Shown piece after piece: positions 47,771 to 59,081 of a DNA stretch of 64,000 bases (positions are counted from its first letter, which is position 1; every line of letters begins with the position of its first letter). Under the pieces are notes generated by a model. The model saw only the letters and a program-made list of their open reading frames with translations, did no database searches and was not told where the DNA came from. The translations under genes and the position numbers were made by a program. Source of the DNA: Lentinus brumalis (Eukaryota > Basidiomycota > Agaricomycetes > Polyporales > Polyporaceae); the NCBI GenBank assembly GCA_001792895.1, contig MARA01000018.1, forward strand, positions 496,001 through 560,000, read 5' to 3'.

Positions 47771-48837
47771 CTAGCCCACCATGCTCCGCTTCCGCCCACG
47801 CAGGCGTACTGTTCATGTTCATCAGCTCATAGGCTAGAAATTCACTTGCTAAACAACACTGCTCACCATCGTCTAATCGGCGGGAGATCGGCGCCCAGTC
47901 TTTGCCCATTTTCGTCTCGTATGCTTTCATCACGCCCGCAAACAAGGGCTCGGACTCAGGATGAGTAGAAGAGAAGGCGCGTTCAAGGACGTATAGGTCG
48001 ACGGCCTTGTCCTCTACCAGGGTGGATGTGTACGCGAGCCCAAAATCGATGAGGACCTGGGGTGTGTTGGGTCAGTGTGACTTGGGCAAGCGATGGATCG
48101 CAGGTACAAACCAGCTGGAGACCCTTGCGTGTCGATGGATGGCGAAGCATCATGTTCGACGTCGTGAGGTCCCCGTGGATGATGTCCGCCTGGTGCATCT
48201 TCGCGATCTCTGTCCCGATCATCCCCATGAGCGCATCTACGCCAATCGCTTTAGTCAGTCCACCGATATGAATGTGCATGAAACCAGCTTGCCTTGGGAG
48301 ATGCCGTACTCTTGCAGCGTATCCTCTTCCGGTAGTCCGTCTTCTTCAGATTCGTCGGCGGTCTCTTCGAGCTCCTCTTCGCCCTCGGCTCCCCCTCCAA
48401 GGAGGAACCGGACGCTCTTGCCGTCAATCCACTCGATTCCGAGAATGCCTTCGGCCGCATCAACCATGCGTATTCCAGGGACATTGACACCAGAGCTGTA
48501 CCCAGTATGAGACTGGCTTCGTGCACGAAGACTAGGTTTGCGCACCGAAGACATCGGATGAGAGCGCGGGCTTCACCAGCGACTCGCGACTTTGTCAGGG
48601 ACGCATCCAGACTTGGATGTCTGTACTGCTTGTGGAAGCGGTACTTCAGCAGGATTTGCTCCACAGGTTGGTCGCCAAGCGATGATGAGGGATGCAACTG
48701 AGCTCTATAGATTTTCTGCGCATGCAGAAGGTCGGTGTCGGACATCACTGGATACGACACGAGCTTACTGCTTCCGCTCCTTGGGATATTTTCTCGGCGG
48801 TTTCTAGCAAGCTCTTCGACGGAGACTGGGCAGCCAT
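47771..48837 (-). CDS. BUD32: EKC/KEOPS complex protein kinase/ATPase BUD32
   Basis: Six exons: 48769..48837, 48546..48715, 48293..48495, 48112..48236, 47867..48056, 47771..47808; 264 aa (yeast 261). BUD32 is the atypical kinase of the KEOPS complex needed for threonylcarbamoyl-adenosine modification of tRNA position 37. Visible motifs are KYRFHKQYRHPSLD, the helix VAGEARALIRCLRSGVNVPG, GIEWIDGKSVR, catalytic ADIIHGDLTTSNMML, metal-binding LIDFGLAYTS and the basic C-terminus RGRKRSMVG. The third intron (48292..48237) begins GCAAGC rather than GT; the GC-AG reading restores GISQDALMGMIGTEIAKMH and no GT site does. An acidic insert (EGEEELEETADESEEDG) sits after the ninth family block and is longer than in yeast. 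Confidence 0.95.
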
Positions 48838-49110
48838 GGTGGTTCAAAGTCGGACCACTAAGTCGGCTGGAGAGATCTAATCAATCTAAACACAGCCACC
48901 TTATGTTGGTTTGCCCGGATAAGTACCTAGGGCAGTCGATGTAATTACATACGAGTACATAGCGGCAAGTATGATCGACCAGATCAGCGAATCCATGCAT
49001 TACAGCAGCATTACTTAGGCGACGGTATACTTACAGTACTACGAGTAGAGTACTCAGGGGGACAAACATCGTGAGCGACACCTCCAAGGTCATAATCATG
49101 AGCAATGACA

Positions 49111-50924
49111 TCAAAGTTCAAACCATCCCGCGGCGGCCATCTCGTCTGCAAGGCCAGCCCATCCTTTCCGTCGCGCCTTCCTCCCGGCGAGCTCAGTGGC
49201 GAACCTGCCGGATGAGAAAAATCGTTATCAAACAAATACTCCAATGTTCCGAAATGGCCACGTACCTCAGACATTCTTCGAGCCTCCATTTTTCACGCTG
49301 GGTGTCCCCTTCCGCGGCATCACTACCACCAACTGCCGACGGGGTGTACGGCGAGCCAGGGAGCAACCGCCTACTCAGCGCCCACATCATGCCAGCAACA
49401 AATGCATCCTGGGCCCCGACCTCATCCACCACTTGGCTGGACGGTGGAGAACGCCGCGGAGCGTCGAGAGGAGGTCGGTTCCCTCCTCCATGCCCGGCAA
49501 TCTGCGTACCGTCCGAGTCCGACGAGGAGCCGTCATCGTCAGATGTGGCGCGCTTCCCGTTCCTCCTGTAGCGGTCCTGCTTCTGGCTCGGGCCATTCCT
49601 GTGATGGTGCGCTTCTTGCTCGTTCCCAGGCGACCTCCAGGCAGCGGACGAGCTGGAGCCTGAATTCGACCCGTAGCCGAGGAGGTCGGCTGTGAACATG
49701 CTCGATGATTCGGTGTCGTGGCCTCCGCCAGCCCAGAAGTCGCTTCCTGTGCGGACGGATTGGAGGTCGGCATCGTCTCCATGGCCAGCGGTCCGCCTGG
49801 CTAATGGGGGATCTGGCATGCGAGACGGCATGGCTGGAACGTTCGGTTCGACCCAGCCAGACGATTGGAAGTACTCCCTCGTTGGAACTGATAGAACGGC
49901 GGCACCGTCACTGCCCCAGTGAGCAACCAGAAGCGCATGCGCAGGTGCGATGTTCGTGAGGGAGAGGAGAAACGCGCGTGGAGAGGAGGCATATTGGGGG
50001 GAGTGCGCGCGAGCATAGTGCTTGTTCAGGAAGATGACATCTGCCTGGGGAATGAGCTGCGGAGAGGTACATTAGACATGTATTGGAATGCACAGAGACG
50101 TATGACTCACCGCTTCCACGCCCTGGCGGGCTCTCCGACCAACGTCGACGCTGAATACGCAGTGACTCCGCCATTTGCGCTCGCGCGCCAGCCCATCCAA
50201 GCCCATGATGTTGCTTAGAGTAGTCTTCACTGAGCGACCTTCAAAGTGGACCCAATCTATCGGGGCTGGACTACTCACAAGGCCCCGTGCCGGAGGAGCT
50301 GCCGTCTGGTTGGATGTCGAGGGGCGAGGCTGTCCTGGCGCATTCGCCCCGTGGATCTGCAACGATCCGGTAGGAGGTGTCGAGGGCAGAGGTGGGCTCA
50401 GATACGCGTAGTTTTCCGGAACAAGCAGCGGTCCTGTGAGTGAGATGAATTCTTCATGGGTAATGTCGGGCAGTGGGTTGTTGTTGATCACAGTACGACT
50501 GTCCGTATCATCTGCAGGACCATCCGCTGAGACTCGAGGGTATTGGTGACGGCAATCGAGACGTACCTGTATGTAGCACCCAGGCCTGCGGCACACCAGC
50601 CTCAGGCCATATCTTGCAATGTCGGGTATTCACTCGCTCATTCTCCAGCTCAGAGATGACTCTTTGACCCTCCTCATTCCCGCCGAGAGGAGCGACTAGC
50701 ATAGCTTCCACGGCCGGAAATTGGGCGAGGATAGACAAGCATGTACTCGCCGATCCGCCGCGGTCGCGCGATACAGAATGTGCGCGGACAACAGAGTTTG
50801 CATCTGGGTATGTTGGTAGGCCGAGGTTGTTCGTGACGAAGAGCGTGCCGGACGCGACGACGCGGAGAGGCCGCTGGGCGGTCGCGCCTTCCGGATCCTG
50901 GGTATCACGACGGAGACGAGCCAT
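49111..50924 (-). CDS. PfkB-family carbohydrate kinase with long low-complexity insert
   Basis: Four exons: 50567..50924, 50111..50511, 49266..50056, 49111..49204; 547 aa. It is a sugar kinase of the ribokinase/ketohexokinase superfamily. The N-terminal lid/substrate region is GGSASTCLSILAQFP; VAPLGGNEEGQRVI and VPQAWVLHT follow, then FSVDVGR, PQADVIFLNKHYA and VAHWGSDGAA. The C-terminal signature is DEVGAQDAFVAGMMWAL near residue 465: the catalytic-base Asp is present, but the usual GAGD is GAQD. An insert of roughly 130 Ser/Asp/Gly-rich residues precedes the signature, and an insert of about 60 residues (NPLPDITHEEF onward) interrupts the centre. I chose the ATG at 50924; one at 51038 would add an acidic low-complexity leader. 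The sugar cannot be assigned. Confidence 0.88.
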
Positions 50925-51124
50925 CAAGCGAGAGAGGGGAAGAAAGACCACGCCGTCAGGCGCGTCGCAGACAACGCCGTCGTCGTCGTCGTCGTCGCGG
51001 TCGCGGACAACGTACGCGAACGCGCGTGCGCGGCTCAACGCGCGCGACGTTTTCCCCCTCCACTTCCACCACGATTCTGCGTCCCTTCTCTGCCATCCAC
51101 CGCTCTTCGCGGCTGCTATACTCT
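50925..51124. promoter_or_regulatory. 200-bp bidirectional promoter between the sugar kinase and the FCP1-like gene
   Basis: Two start codons face away from each other 200 bp apart (50924 minus, 51125 plus), so both promoters must overlap here. The segment has CGTCGT-type repeats (50980-50997) and a pyrimidine-rich leader just before 51125. Confidence 0.6.
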
Positions 51125-52908
51125 ATGGCTGGACATGGCCGCCACCACAGTCGGCATCGACGAGGGCCCCAGGACGACTTCGGCGGACACAGCGAGGGTG
51201 AGCCCTCGCGAATGCCACCCTCGTCGTCGCAGATGTCTTACAATGGTTCGTCCATCTCTCGCCAGGTCGATTGTCGCAAACTGACATCCTTCAGTAGATG
51301 CGAGGGTTCCCCATGGCTTGCCCATGCGCCCGTCGTGGGCACCCGTGATGACTGCACCGATGCGCGAGAGGTCGCGTTCGGTGACCCCGCCGCCCCCGGG
51401 TACGCCATCAGCAACCTACATCGCCTTAGCGGGGCAGGCTCCCACTCGGATTGAAGATCCCACTCAGCTGCGCAAGCTCCTCGTCCTAGATCTCAACGGC
51501 ACCCTGCTGCATCGGTCACCCAACGGTCCGAGAGCGAGACACTACGAACGGCCGCGCGATGCACGGGGCAACCTGCTTCCTCGTCTTCGACCAGTGCACC
51601 CCAGGCCGTACATGTCAGCATTCAGGTCTTTCCTGTTTGCACCCGAAACAAGAGCGTGGTTGGACGTGATGGTGTGGTCTTCGGCACAACCGCACAGCGT
51701 GAACGACATGGTGGAGAGGTGCTTTGGGGAGGACAGAGAGAAGATGATAGCAGTTTGGGCGAGAGACACGCTGGGGCTGACCAACGAGCATTATTGTGCG
51801 TTCCTAACTCTCAGAGACGGCCGACAATTCTGACTTCGTATATGCAGTCCAGAAAGTACAAACTGTCAAGGATCTGGAAAAGCCGTGGTCCGTTTTGTCG
51901 CCTCAGACGGCAGCGGACGCACCTTCCTCCCCTCACTCCTCCACCGCGAGCACGCCCCACAGCTCACCAGAGCCATCCAGCCCGTCCCGCCCGAGTGATG
52001 ACAGCATCAGACAACCACTAGACACCACCTCCGGCCGGGCGCACTCCGCATTGACGACGCTGCTCCTGGACGACTCGCCTCGCAAGGCCGAGCTCCAGCC
52101 GTTCAACCACGTCTGCATCGGGGAATACACCGGAGAACAACGCGCGAAGGATGTGGAGAGTCTGCAGAAGGAGCAGGACTGGATCGCCGCAATCGAGGCG
52201 CGGCGGGAGCTTGAACAATTTGCGGCTGGTTCAGACACAACTGACGCACAGGCGCCCTCCTCTCGCGGGCCTCCTTCACCAAATGATGCACTCGCTTCCC
52301 CTGATGACGCCGACGTGTCTAAGAAACGCAAGCGGAAAGAGAAGAAACTGCAGAAACGGGTGTCGCTTCTCGAGCAGTTCGGCGACACCGAGCCTGAAGT
52401 ATCGTATGACGAGACTCTCCTCGCTGTGATCGGCGTGCTCGACGAAATCAAGAGGCAGGCCAATGTCGCAGCGTGGATTCGTTCGGGTGGCCTATGGGGC
52501 ACGCATGGTCCCCCTGCGAGCCGTTCGCCCAACCTCTCGGTAGTTGGGAAGGGTGGTCAGAGTGTGGAAGAGGACGCGCCAGAAGTCGACGAGGAAGCGG
52601 CTCTGCACTCCACTGACAGTGACCTGTCCGTGGAGAACAGTCCCCAACCCAACGGGAAACCTCAGAAGAAGCGGCAACGCATGCGGGGGCTGAGCGCAGG
52701 CGCAGAGGAGGCCGCAGTTGTGGGCAACGACGAAGACACCGCCGTGCCAGTGTCGTCACTGGGGGAGCAAGGGACCGTCGTAGAACATGCCGATGATGAA
52801 CAGAAGATGTGGTTCGAGGATCCCGAGGTACTATCGTATTGGGTCGCTCGTGGTCGGAGGGCGCTGGAGGAACTGGGGATCCCAGCTGAACATGGGATAG
52901 ACCGGTAG
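51125..52908 (+). CDS. FCP1/NIF (HAD-type) phosphatase-domain protein
   Basis: Three exons: 51125..51245, 51295..51795, 51848..52908; 560 aa. The NLI-interacting-factor/FCP1 domain begins at LRKLLVLDLNGTLLHR (motif I, HAD DxxGT form with Asn in the second-acid position), followed by RPHxxAFRSFLF-like PYMSAFRSFLFAPETRAWLD and VMVWSSAQPHSVNDMVERCF. After the second intron come VQTVKDLEKPWSVL, LLLDDSPRKAELQPFNHVCI and YDETLLAVIGVLDEIKRQANV. FCP1-type enzymes dephosphorylate Ser/Thr in transcription or nuclear-envelope proteins, using the first Asp as nucleophile. The motif reads DLNGT instead of the canonical DxDGT, so activity is uncertain. A proline/serine-rich insert (about residues 225-265) splits the domain. 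The C-terminus is acidic. Confidence 0.9.
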
Positions 52909-53606
52909 AACGTCGTGAGTGTTCATGATGCAAGCTCTCGACCTGCGTGAGTGCTGAACACTGCGCCCTTGCTCTAGCGTGTATGTTGTATTGCTGCTCA
53001 GTGCTTTGTGGAATGTTATCTTGTGTTGTCGTATCTGTTTCGCGCCGTGTTGCGCTGTATGCATGCCGACTGGAGCGGGTCTGTTTTGTTCGTGCTCACT
53101 GATGTCCTTCTACGGCAGCAATCTACGACGGGCGGCCGACCAACTTCACGCTAGAAGCATTCTCTCTGATGTCTGTGCACTTTGAGGCGGGTCAACATCG
53201 AGCTGTCGTCGGAAGTTCTCTATTCATGGACCATTGCGCTTTCTGCTCATGTGCGCTGCTTGAAAGACGCAGCTGAGTGGCATAGGTGAGTCTCCCGCCA
53301 GCTCGGGTTTGTATTCTCCATACAGGGTCATCCTCGGAAACTGAGCAAACTGACATGAATATAGGGCGTGAACTGGTTTGCCACTACATGTAGCATCTAT
53401 CGGCTTCGCACGCTCCTTGGCAACGTGCGGAGCCGCGGTCATATGGAGCGGCTCAGCAGACCACAGCAGTGACGGTGCCGTCGGTAGAACCTCTTGGGGA
53501 TGGCATTGCTCGGGGCTTCCCTGGTCAGGCGGCGAGGTAGCCAGCACGATGCCCGCAGAGAAGGGTATATATATGCGTAAGTATACCATCAGTCCTCCAC
53601 GGCGAT
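52909..53606. other. intergenic with GH45 promoter
   Basis: About 700 bp: 3' flank of the FCP1-like gene and the promoter of the cellulase. No additional gene seen. Confidence 0.55.
53566..53574 (+). promoter_or_regulatory. TATA-like element of the GH45 gene
   Basis: TATATATAT lies 33-41 bp upstream of the ATG at 53607. If it is the functional TATA box the 5' UTR would be very short. Confidence 0.4.
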
Positions 53607-54729
53607 ATGTTCGACTTTTCCACTCTCTTTGTCGGGACACTAGCAGCTCTATCTGCTGTTTTCTTCGTGCAAGCTCAAACCGCCGGGACAACCACGACCA
53701 CATGGGACTGGTGCGTCTTCCATTGCACCCCTTGTTCTTTGGACGTCGCTCACGCAATGTTCTTTACAGCTGTGAGCCCGCTTGCGGCTACACCTCGAAC
53801 CTGTCTCCTGGTGCCAGAGGACCCGTCCAGTCCTGCAGCAAGAGCAACGGCGCCGCTCCATCCGGGGCCCAGAACGCTTGCTTCGCGTCTTCAGGGAGCC
53901 TCGCCTTCTCCTGCGACAAGTACCAGCCGATCATCGTGAACAACACGCTCTCGTACGGCTTCGCAGGGCATGGCAACACGGCCACGTCCACTTGCTGCAA
54001 GTGCTACCAGTTCACCTGGACGTCTGGAGCCGCTGCAGGGAAGTCTATGATCGTGCAGGCGATCAACGCTGGTGGTATGTGAGGAGCGTGCGTATGGTCG
54101 ATTTTGGGCTGGATGTTGACTGCGTTGCTGTGCCAGGTATCACCGATACCGACTTCGACATCTACGTAAATTCTAGTTCTCATTTTCTGAAACGCCTACT
54201 CGGCTGATTCAAATTTTGGCGCAGACTCCTGGCGGAGGTGTCGGTGGTGAGTCGCTTTGCGGTACCCTTTGCCAGCTATCGTCGCGAAACTGACTCTCTT
54301 GTAGACTTCAACGCCTGCACGGCGCAGTATGGCGCTCCGTCGGGTGGATGGGGTCGTCAATACGGCGGCAAGTCTGAGTACCCTGGTTTTCTTTCGTACT
54401 CGCTCGCCTGACGGGCAGTCAATATCTCAATAGGTGTCACGTCGGACGCGCAATGCTCGCAGCTTCCTGCCAACCTGCAGGCCGGTTGCCACTGGCGATG
54501 GCAATGGTACGTACGCTAAGCCGGCTTCTACGTACGTATATACCGTACTCAACTCTGCCTCTTCACTTAGGGCCGGCGGAGACGTAAACACCTGGTAGAA
54601 TTCTCCGCATGCGGTGCATACGTGTACCGGACTTCTTACTGATTACGCTGCAGGCAAATCACGTACAAGCAAGTCAACTGTCCGTCGCAACTCACCAGCC
54701 TCTCTGGCTGCACGCCCGCGGGCATTTGA
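53607..54729 (+). CDS. GH45 endoglucanase (secreted)
   Basis: Eight exons: 53607..53710, 53770..54074, 54137..54165, 54225..54246, 54305..54367, 54434..54506, 54571..54594, 54654..54729; 231 aa. It is an inverting endo-beta-1,4-glucanase acting on cellulose. Signal peptide residues 1-24 (FVGTLAALSAVFFVQA). The catalytic domain begins at TTTTWDCCEPACGY, Asp34 matching the general base of Humicola EGV. CCKCYQFTWTSGAAAGKSM and DTDFDI (Asp144, general acid) with TPGGGVGDFNAC follow; the end is WQITYKQVNCPSQL. Twelve or more cysteines are consistent with the double-psi barrel fold. No cellulose-binding module follows. The fifth intron starts GCAAGT (GC-AG) and is required to give QYGGVTSDAQC. Such genes serve plant-wall decay. 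Confidence 0.93.
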
Positions 54730-55171
54730 AATTCACGTCTGCTTCATCGGAAAAGCACATGTACACGGTATGCTCAAGATACAGCGGCGCAAGGCGGCGC
54801 ATGTGCGATCACAGCCACAAAGTACATTCAGTGTATGCCGCGCTTCTCTATATATCCAGGTGCCGCCCCTTTGTACTGCGTCTGCTCCGTGCTCCCTCTT
54901 TACCAAATTTACACACCACCTCTACCTCCACCTTTACCAGACTCAATGCGCACGCTAAGGTTTCCCGGCCGGCGACTCTTGGATTGGTCCAGACGTTCAT
55001 CCCCTCGATTATTGAGCCTGACATGAACGATTTTGATGTACTTGAATACCAAACATAGCCCGTTGTTGAATCGGAACCGGCGGAGCCGCGTCCCCTCTAC
55101 AATCAACTCGTTTAGGGGTTCCTCAGGCTCCCCTTCAACCGTCACGTACCGGTCAACGCCCCCGCTGCAGT
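54730..55171. other. intergenic
   Basis: About 440 bp after the cellulase; pyrimidine-rich towards 54900-54950. Nothing recognised. Confidence 0.5.
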
Positions 55172-56055
55172 ATGTCAGGCCCTTCGGTCATATCTCTTCC
55201 ACATGACGGTACCCTCGACCTCTTCGCGTCCATACCTCCCGAAATTCGAATCACTTAGCCCCAATCCTCCACAGCATCTGTATGGTCTCTTCTGTATCTT
55301 TTCAGGACCCCTCCACCCGGTTCGACCACACTTACGCTGTTTCCAGTCCAGGCAGCATCTCAAGATGTAGGTCTATACAGCGAATGGCGGACGGCACGCG
55401 GACCTCTTCTCACTGCCATCCTGTTGTTGAATCGTGAGGAGTTCATAGAAGGGTACGACCGTATGCAGCACTACTTACCCCTCGGTATAACGAAGCTCTC
55501 ATCTCGTAGGATAAAGCTACGCAGAGCCTTTCCGAGGTTCGAGCGGGACTTGCAAGTGCTCACGGAGAAATGGGGCAAGATACCATCCTGGCGCGAGTTT
55601 CCGTATGCGAGTGTTCGCGAACTACTCGAGGAGCACGTCAAGGCTCTTGGTCAAGCGAGGCCCTCGGCCGCTGGCGCACTGGAGAATCTCATCGACGCTC
55701 TCATCGATCACTTCGGCTTCGTCGCCAGAGACGTATGCTACGGTCTGTTCGACTTCAGCACGATTGAGGATATCATAGACAAGGAACACCATTGTGGTGC
55801 GACACGCTCACCGATATGATCAACGCCGTCAACCGGGATCGATATCTATGCAGCAAGTCGGATCTCGTTTTCTGCATTGTACCTCAGAGCAAGGTCGGAG
55901 AGCCGTTTCGATGGGTACTCGAATTCAAGTCTCCCGTAATCGCCTTGCGCGTTGCTGAGCAACTGGAAGGACAGGACAAGGCATGCGAGACACTTGCACA
56001 GGTCCTGCGTCATACTGGCGGAAATGCGCACGCGGCCATTGGCCCGGGTCAGTGA
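55172..56055 (+). pseudogene. decayed gene with a PD-(D/E)XK-like motif
   Basis: An ORF from 55172 is stopped by TAG at 55256 but continues in the same frame to about 55786. It encodes a well-structured, charged helical segment (WRTARGPLLTAILLLNREEF, LEEHVKALGQ, ENLIDALIDHFGF). The frame then moves by one base near 55786-55793 into a segment containing TDMINAVNRDRYLCSKSDLV, then FRWVLEFKSPVIALRVAEQL and a stop at 56053. Asp in SDLVFCI followed about 20 residues later by LEFKSP resembles the D...ExK metal site of fungal PD-(D/E)XK nuclease-fold proteins. I could not find splice sites that remove both the stop and the frame change, so it is best read as a pseudogene or an unresolved gene. Family not identified with certainty. 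Confidence 0.45.
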
Positions 56056-56170
56056 AACCTGTCGAGGTTGGTACGGTATATACCCTCCATCCCAGCCGGA
56101 CTTCGATGTGGTGTGTTTCATTCTAGCCCTCCCGTAATGTACTATCGAGTGTACGTTCCTCTGTGATCCA

Positions 56171-59081
56171 TCATTGCAGCGTGATATACAGCTGTTTGCT
56201 GGTCAGCACTGCCGTCGCGCCCGGAATAATGACAATCGTCTGCGTGTTGTCGATGATCATGGCAGGACCATTGACCGTGTCGCCGACCTTCAGCGACGTA
56301 AGCAAGAAAACCGGAGTGTCGTCCACGCGGCCGACGCCATCGAAGTACGTGCTGTACGTCGAGTCCGCCTTGGCCTTGTCGACCTCGCGCTTCTCGAGCT
56401 TCTCGACCTCCTTGTACACGGACTCCCCGAGCGTGTCGAAGGTCTTGCCGATACCGCGGACCTTCACGTCGTCGACGATGATCGACTTGGTGTCTAGCAG
56501 GAAGCCGAACTCGGCCTTGTAGACGCGCTTGAACGCAGCCTCGAAGTCCTCGTTTCCGTCACCGTCCTCGGAGTGAGGGAGAACCATCAGCGCGGTGTCT
56601 GTACCCTCGAAGCGCATATTGAGCATCCGCTCGGTGTGCACACGCGAGCCCTCGAAGCCTTGGCGCTTGAGCTCCTCGCGGACCTGTGCGTCGAGCCTGT
56701 CCAGTCGTGAGCGGAGCGTCTGGCGGTTGTCAGCAGTGTAGAACGTCGACGACGGTTCTTGTAGTTCGTAGGCACTAGAGGGTGTACAGATATGAGACAT
56801 CAGGAAGTGCGGACAGCTTGTACGGCGGGATATATGCGCACCGATCAGCGAGGGCAAGGCCGTACGCGGAAAGAATGGAACTGTAGCTGTGAATAAGGAT
56901 GGTCTTGATGCCCAGCAACTGCGCGATCTCGCATGCGTGCTGACCGCCTGCGCCTCCGAAGCTGGCAAGACTGTAGGAGGTAACGTCAGCCTGTCAGCAG
57001 CAGTGGACCAGACAAGTCGCCCGCTTACATATGCCTGGATGTCGCGTATCCTCGAGCCTCAGTGAGCGCGCGGATAGGACGGGCCATATTCTCGTTGGCG
57101 ACCTTTATGAACCTGAAAAGTGTCCGTGAATACAAACACAGTCTTGGAGCGGGAAGCTACACACCCATATACGATCTCGTCCAAGTCCTTCTTCTGCCCC
57201 TCAGGTACGGATGCGTTGATCTCCTCCGCCAGTTTGTCGAAGGCGGAACGAGACGCCTCGATGTCGAGCGGCTCCTTCTCAGTCTTGCCGAAGATCTTGG
57301 GGAAGTAGTCGGGCACAAGCCGACCCAGGACGAGGTTGGCGTCGGTGACAGCCAACGGCCCGCCCTTGCTGCAGCGCATATTTCGTCATCAGTGAACTAT
57401 GTACTGGAGAGGGCCAATGAGCTTACCGATAACACGCCGGACCAGGCTCAGCGCCTGCACTTGCCGGACCAGCGAGGAAGAGGCCGTTTCTGAATGTGAG
57501 ACAGGAACCTCCACCGGCCGCGACGGTGTTGATGTCGAGCTGTGGCGACTGGATAGTGACGCCTGCCGTCGTGGTCTCGTACACGACCTCGTATCTGCCC
57601 GCGAAGCGTGACACGTCCGTCGAGGTACCACCAACGTCGATACTAGCAGCGAGTCAATGAGCTGATTGCATGTATCACGACGATATATGCGCACCCAATA
57701 ATCGGGATCTTCTTCTCCTCGTCCCAGCTTGTCAGCGCGTAGCCGACGACTCCACCTGCGGGACCGCTCAGGATGCTCTTCAGGCCGGTGAAGTTGTTCA
57801 GGTCAACGAGACCACCGTCGCTGCCCATAAACTCCACACGCGGGCTGAGGACCTTGCCGTCCTTGAGTTTGTCGTCGAACCCGGAGAAGAATCCGTTGAT
57901 GTACTCCCTCAGGATCGGAGTCAGGTACGCATCGGCGGTGGAAGAGACGCCTCGGGGGACCATCTTGATCATGGGTAGCAGTTGCGAGGACGCGGAGACG
58001 TGTGAGAAACCGAGCGTTCGCGCAAGCGCAGCGACTTGTAGCTCATGCTCGGGGTACGTATACGAGTGGCAGAAGACAATCGCGATCGAGCGGTAGCCGT
58101 CATCGTACAGTTTCTGAAGGTCCTCGCGGACCTTGACCATATCTACGAACGTTATGAGCGAGAATATAGCGTGGAGGGGACTGGTGCATACCGGGTCTGC
58201 GCATGATTCTGACTGCCTCTCCTGAGAGACCCTGTGTAACCTCTCCCGGGCCCTCCGCGTCGCCCTTTCTATCCCAACCCTTGCCGCGATATCCTCGCTT
58301 TACCTTACCATCCTGGTCGAACTGGACGGCATGCTCCTCGGCCTGCGGGTCAGAGGTGTATCCGACGAGAGTTACGCGCTCGTCGACCTCAAGGACGGTC
58401 GAGTAGAGCGGCGGCGGGCGACGGATATTGAGGTCGAAGATCTTTGGCCGAGACTGGTTGCCGATGAGGAGCAGGTCTTTGAAGCCGCGGGTGATCAGGA
58501 GCGCATGTTTGTGGCCTTTGCGTTCAAGCAGTGCGTTTGTTGCGACAGTTGTAGATAATCGGATGTAGTCTGCGAGGACGGTGTGAGTAATTTGGCCAGA
58601 CAGACCATCGTCTCCCCTCGACCGCGTTGCTACGCGCATTCATGCAATATTCAGATTCATAGCCTGCGCTACGACGTACCAGCACGGCAGCGGTGTCGGC
58701 GTATCCGGCCTCCAAACGATTTCCAAGTGCTCGTGCTTCACACTGAAGACTCCTAGCGGGCAAGAGTACTCACCGATCTTATCCGTACTGAGGATGCTCC
58801 CGCGGGGGATCTTCTCGCCCGTCACTATCTCCAGCACCCTCCGGATGCCCTCCGTCGGCGCATCGCTGTAGTTTCCCGGATCCTGAGAGACTGCATGACC
58901 CTCGCATTTGCATCAAGCAAGTCGGCGCTGGATAGCAATAGTGCTCACGCAGCTTCACAACGATCTCCTTCCGCTCCTGGGGGTTCTCCGGGTCTGGGAA
59001 CGATGCATGCACATCGCAGAACGTCCCGCCTCTGTCGGCGCAGATCCTGATGGACCGGTCGGGAATGGTCTTCGCAGGCAT
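56171..59081 (-). CDS. 5-oxoprolinase-like protein, HyuA half only
   Basis: Nine exons: 58949..59081, 58774..58890, 58192..58569, 57695..58142, 57427..57642, 57165..57368, 57029..57112, 56842..56970, 56171..56774; 770 aa. The family hydrolyses 5-oxoproline to glutamate with ATP in glutathione turnover. The N-terminal hydantoinase/oxoprolinase domain is complete: [71 protein letters not shown], then [44 protein letters not shown] and [15 protein letters not shown]. The protein ends [14 protein letters not shown], exactly where full-length (about 1280 aa) oxoprolinases pass into the HyuB domain. No HyuB sequence follows within the window; the decayed gene at 55172-56055 lies tail-to-tail 115 bp away. 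One intron is 204 bp, unusually long here. Confidence 0.9.
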
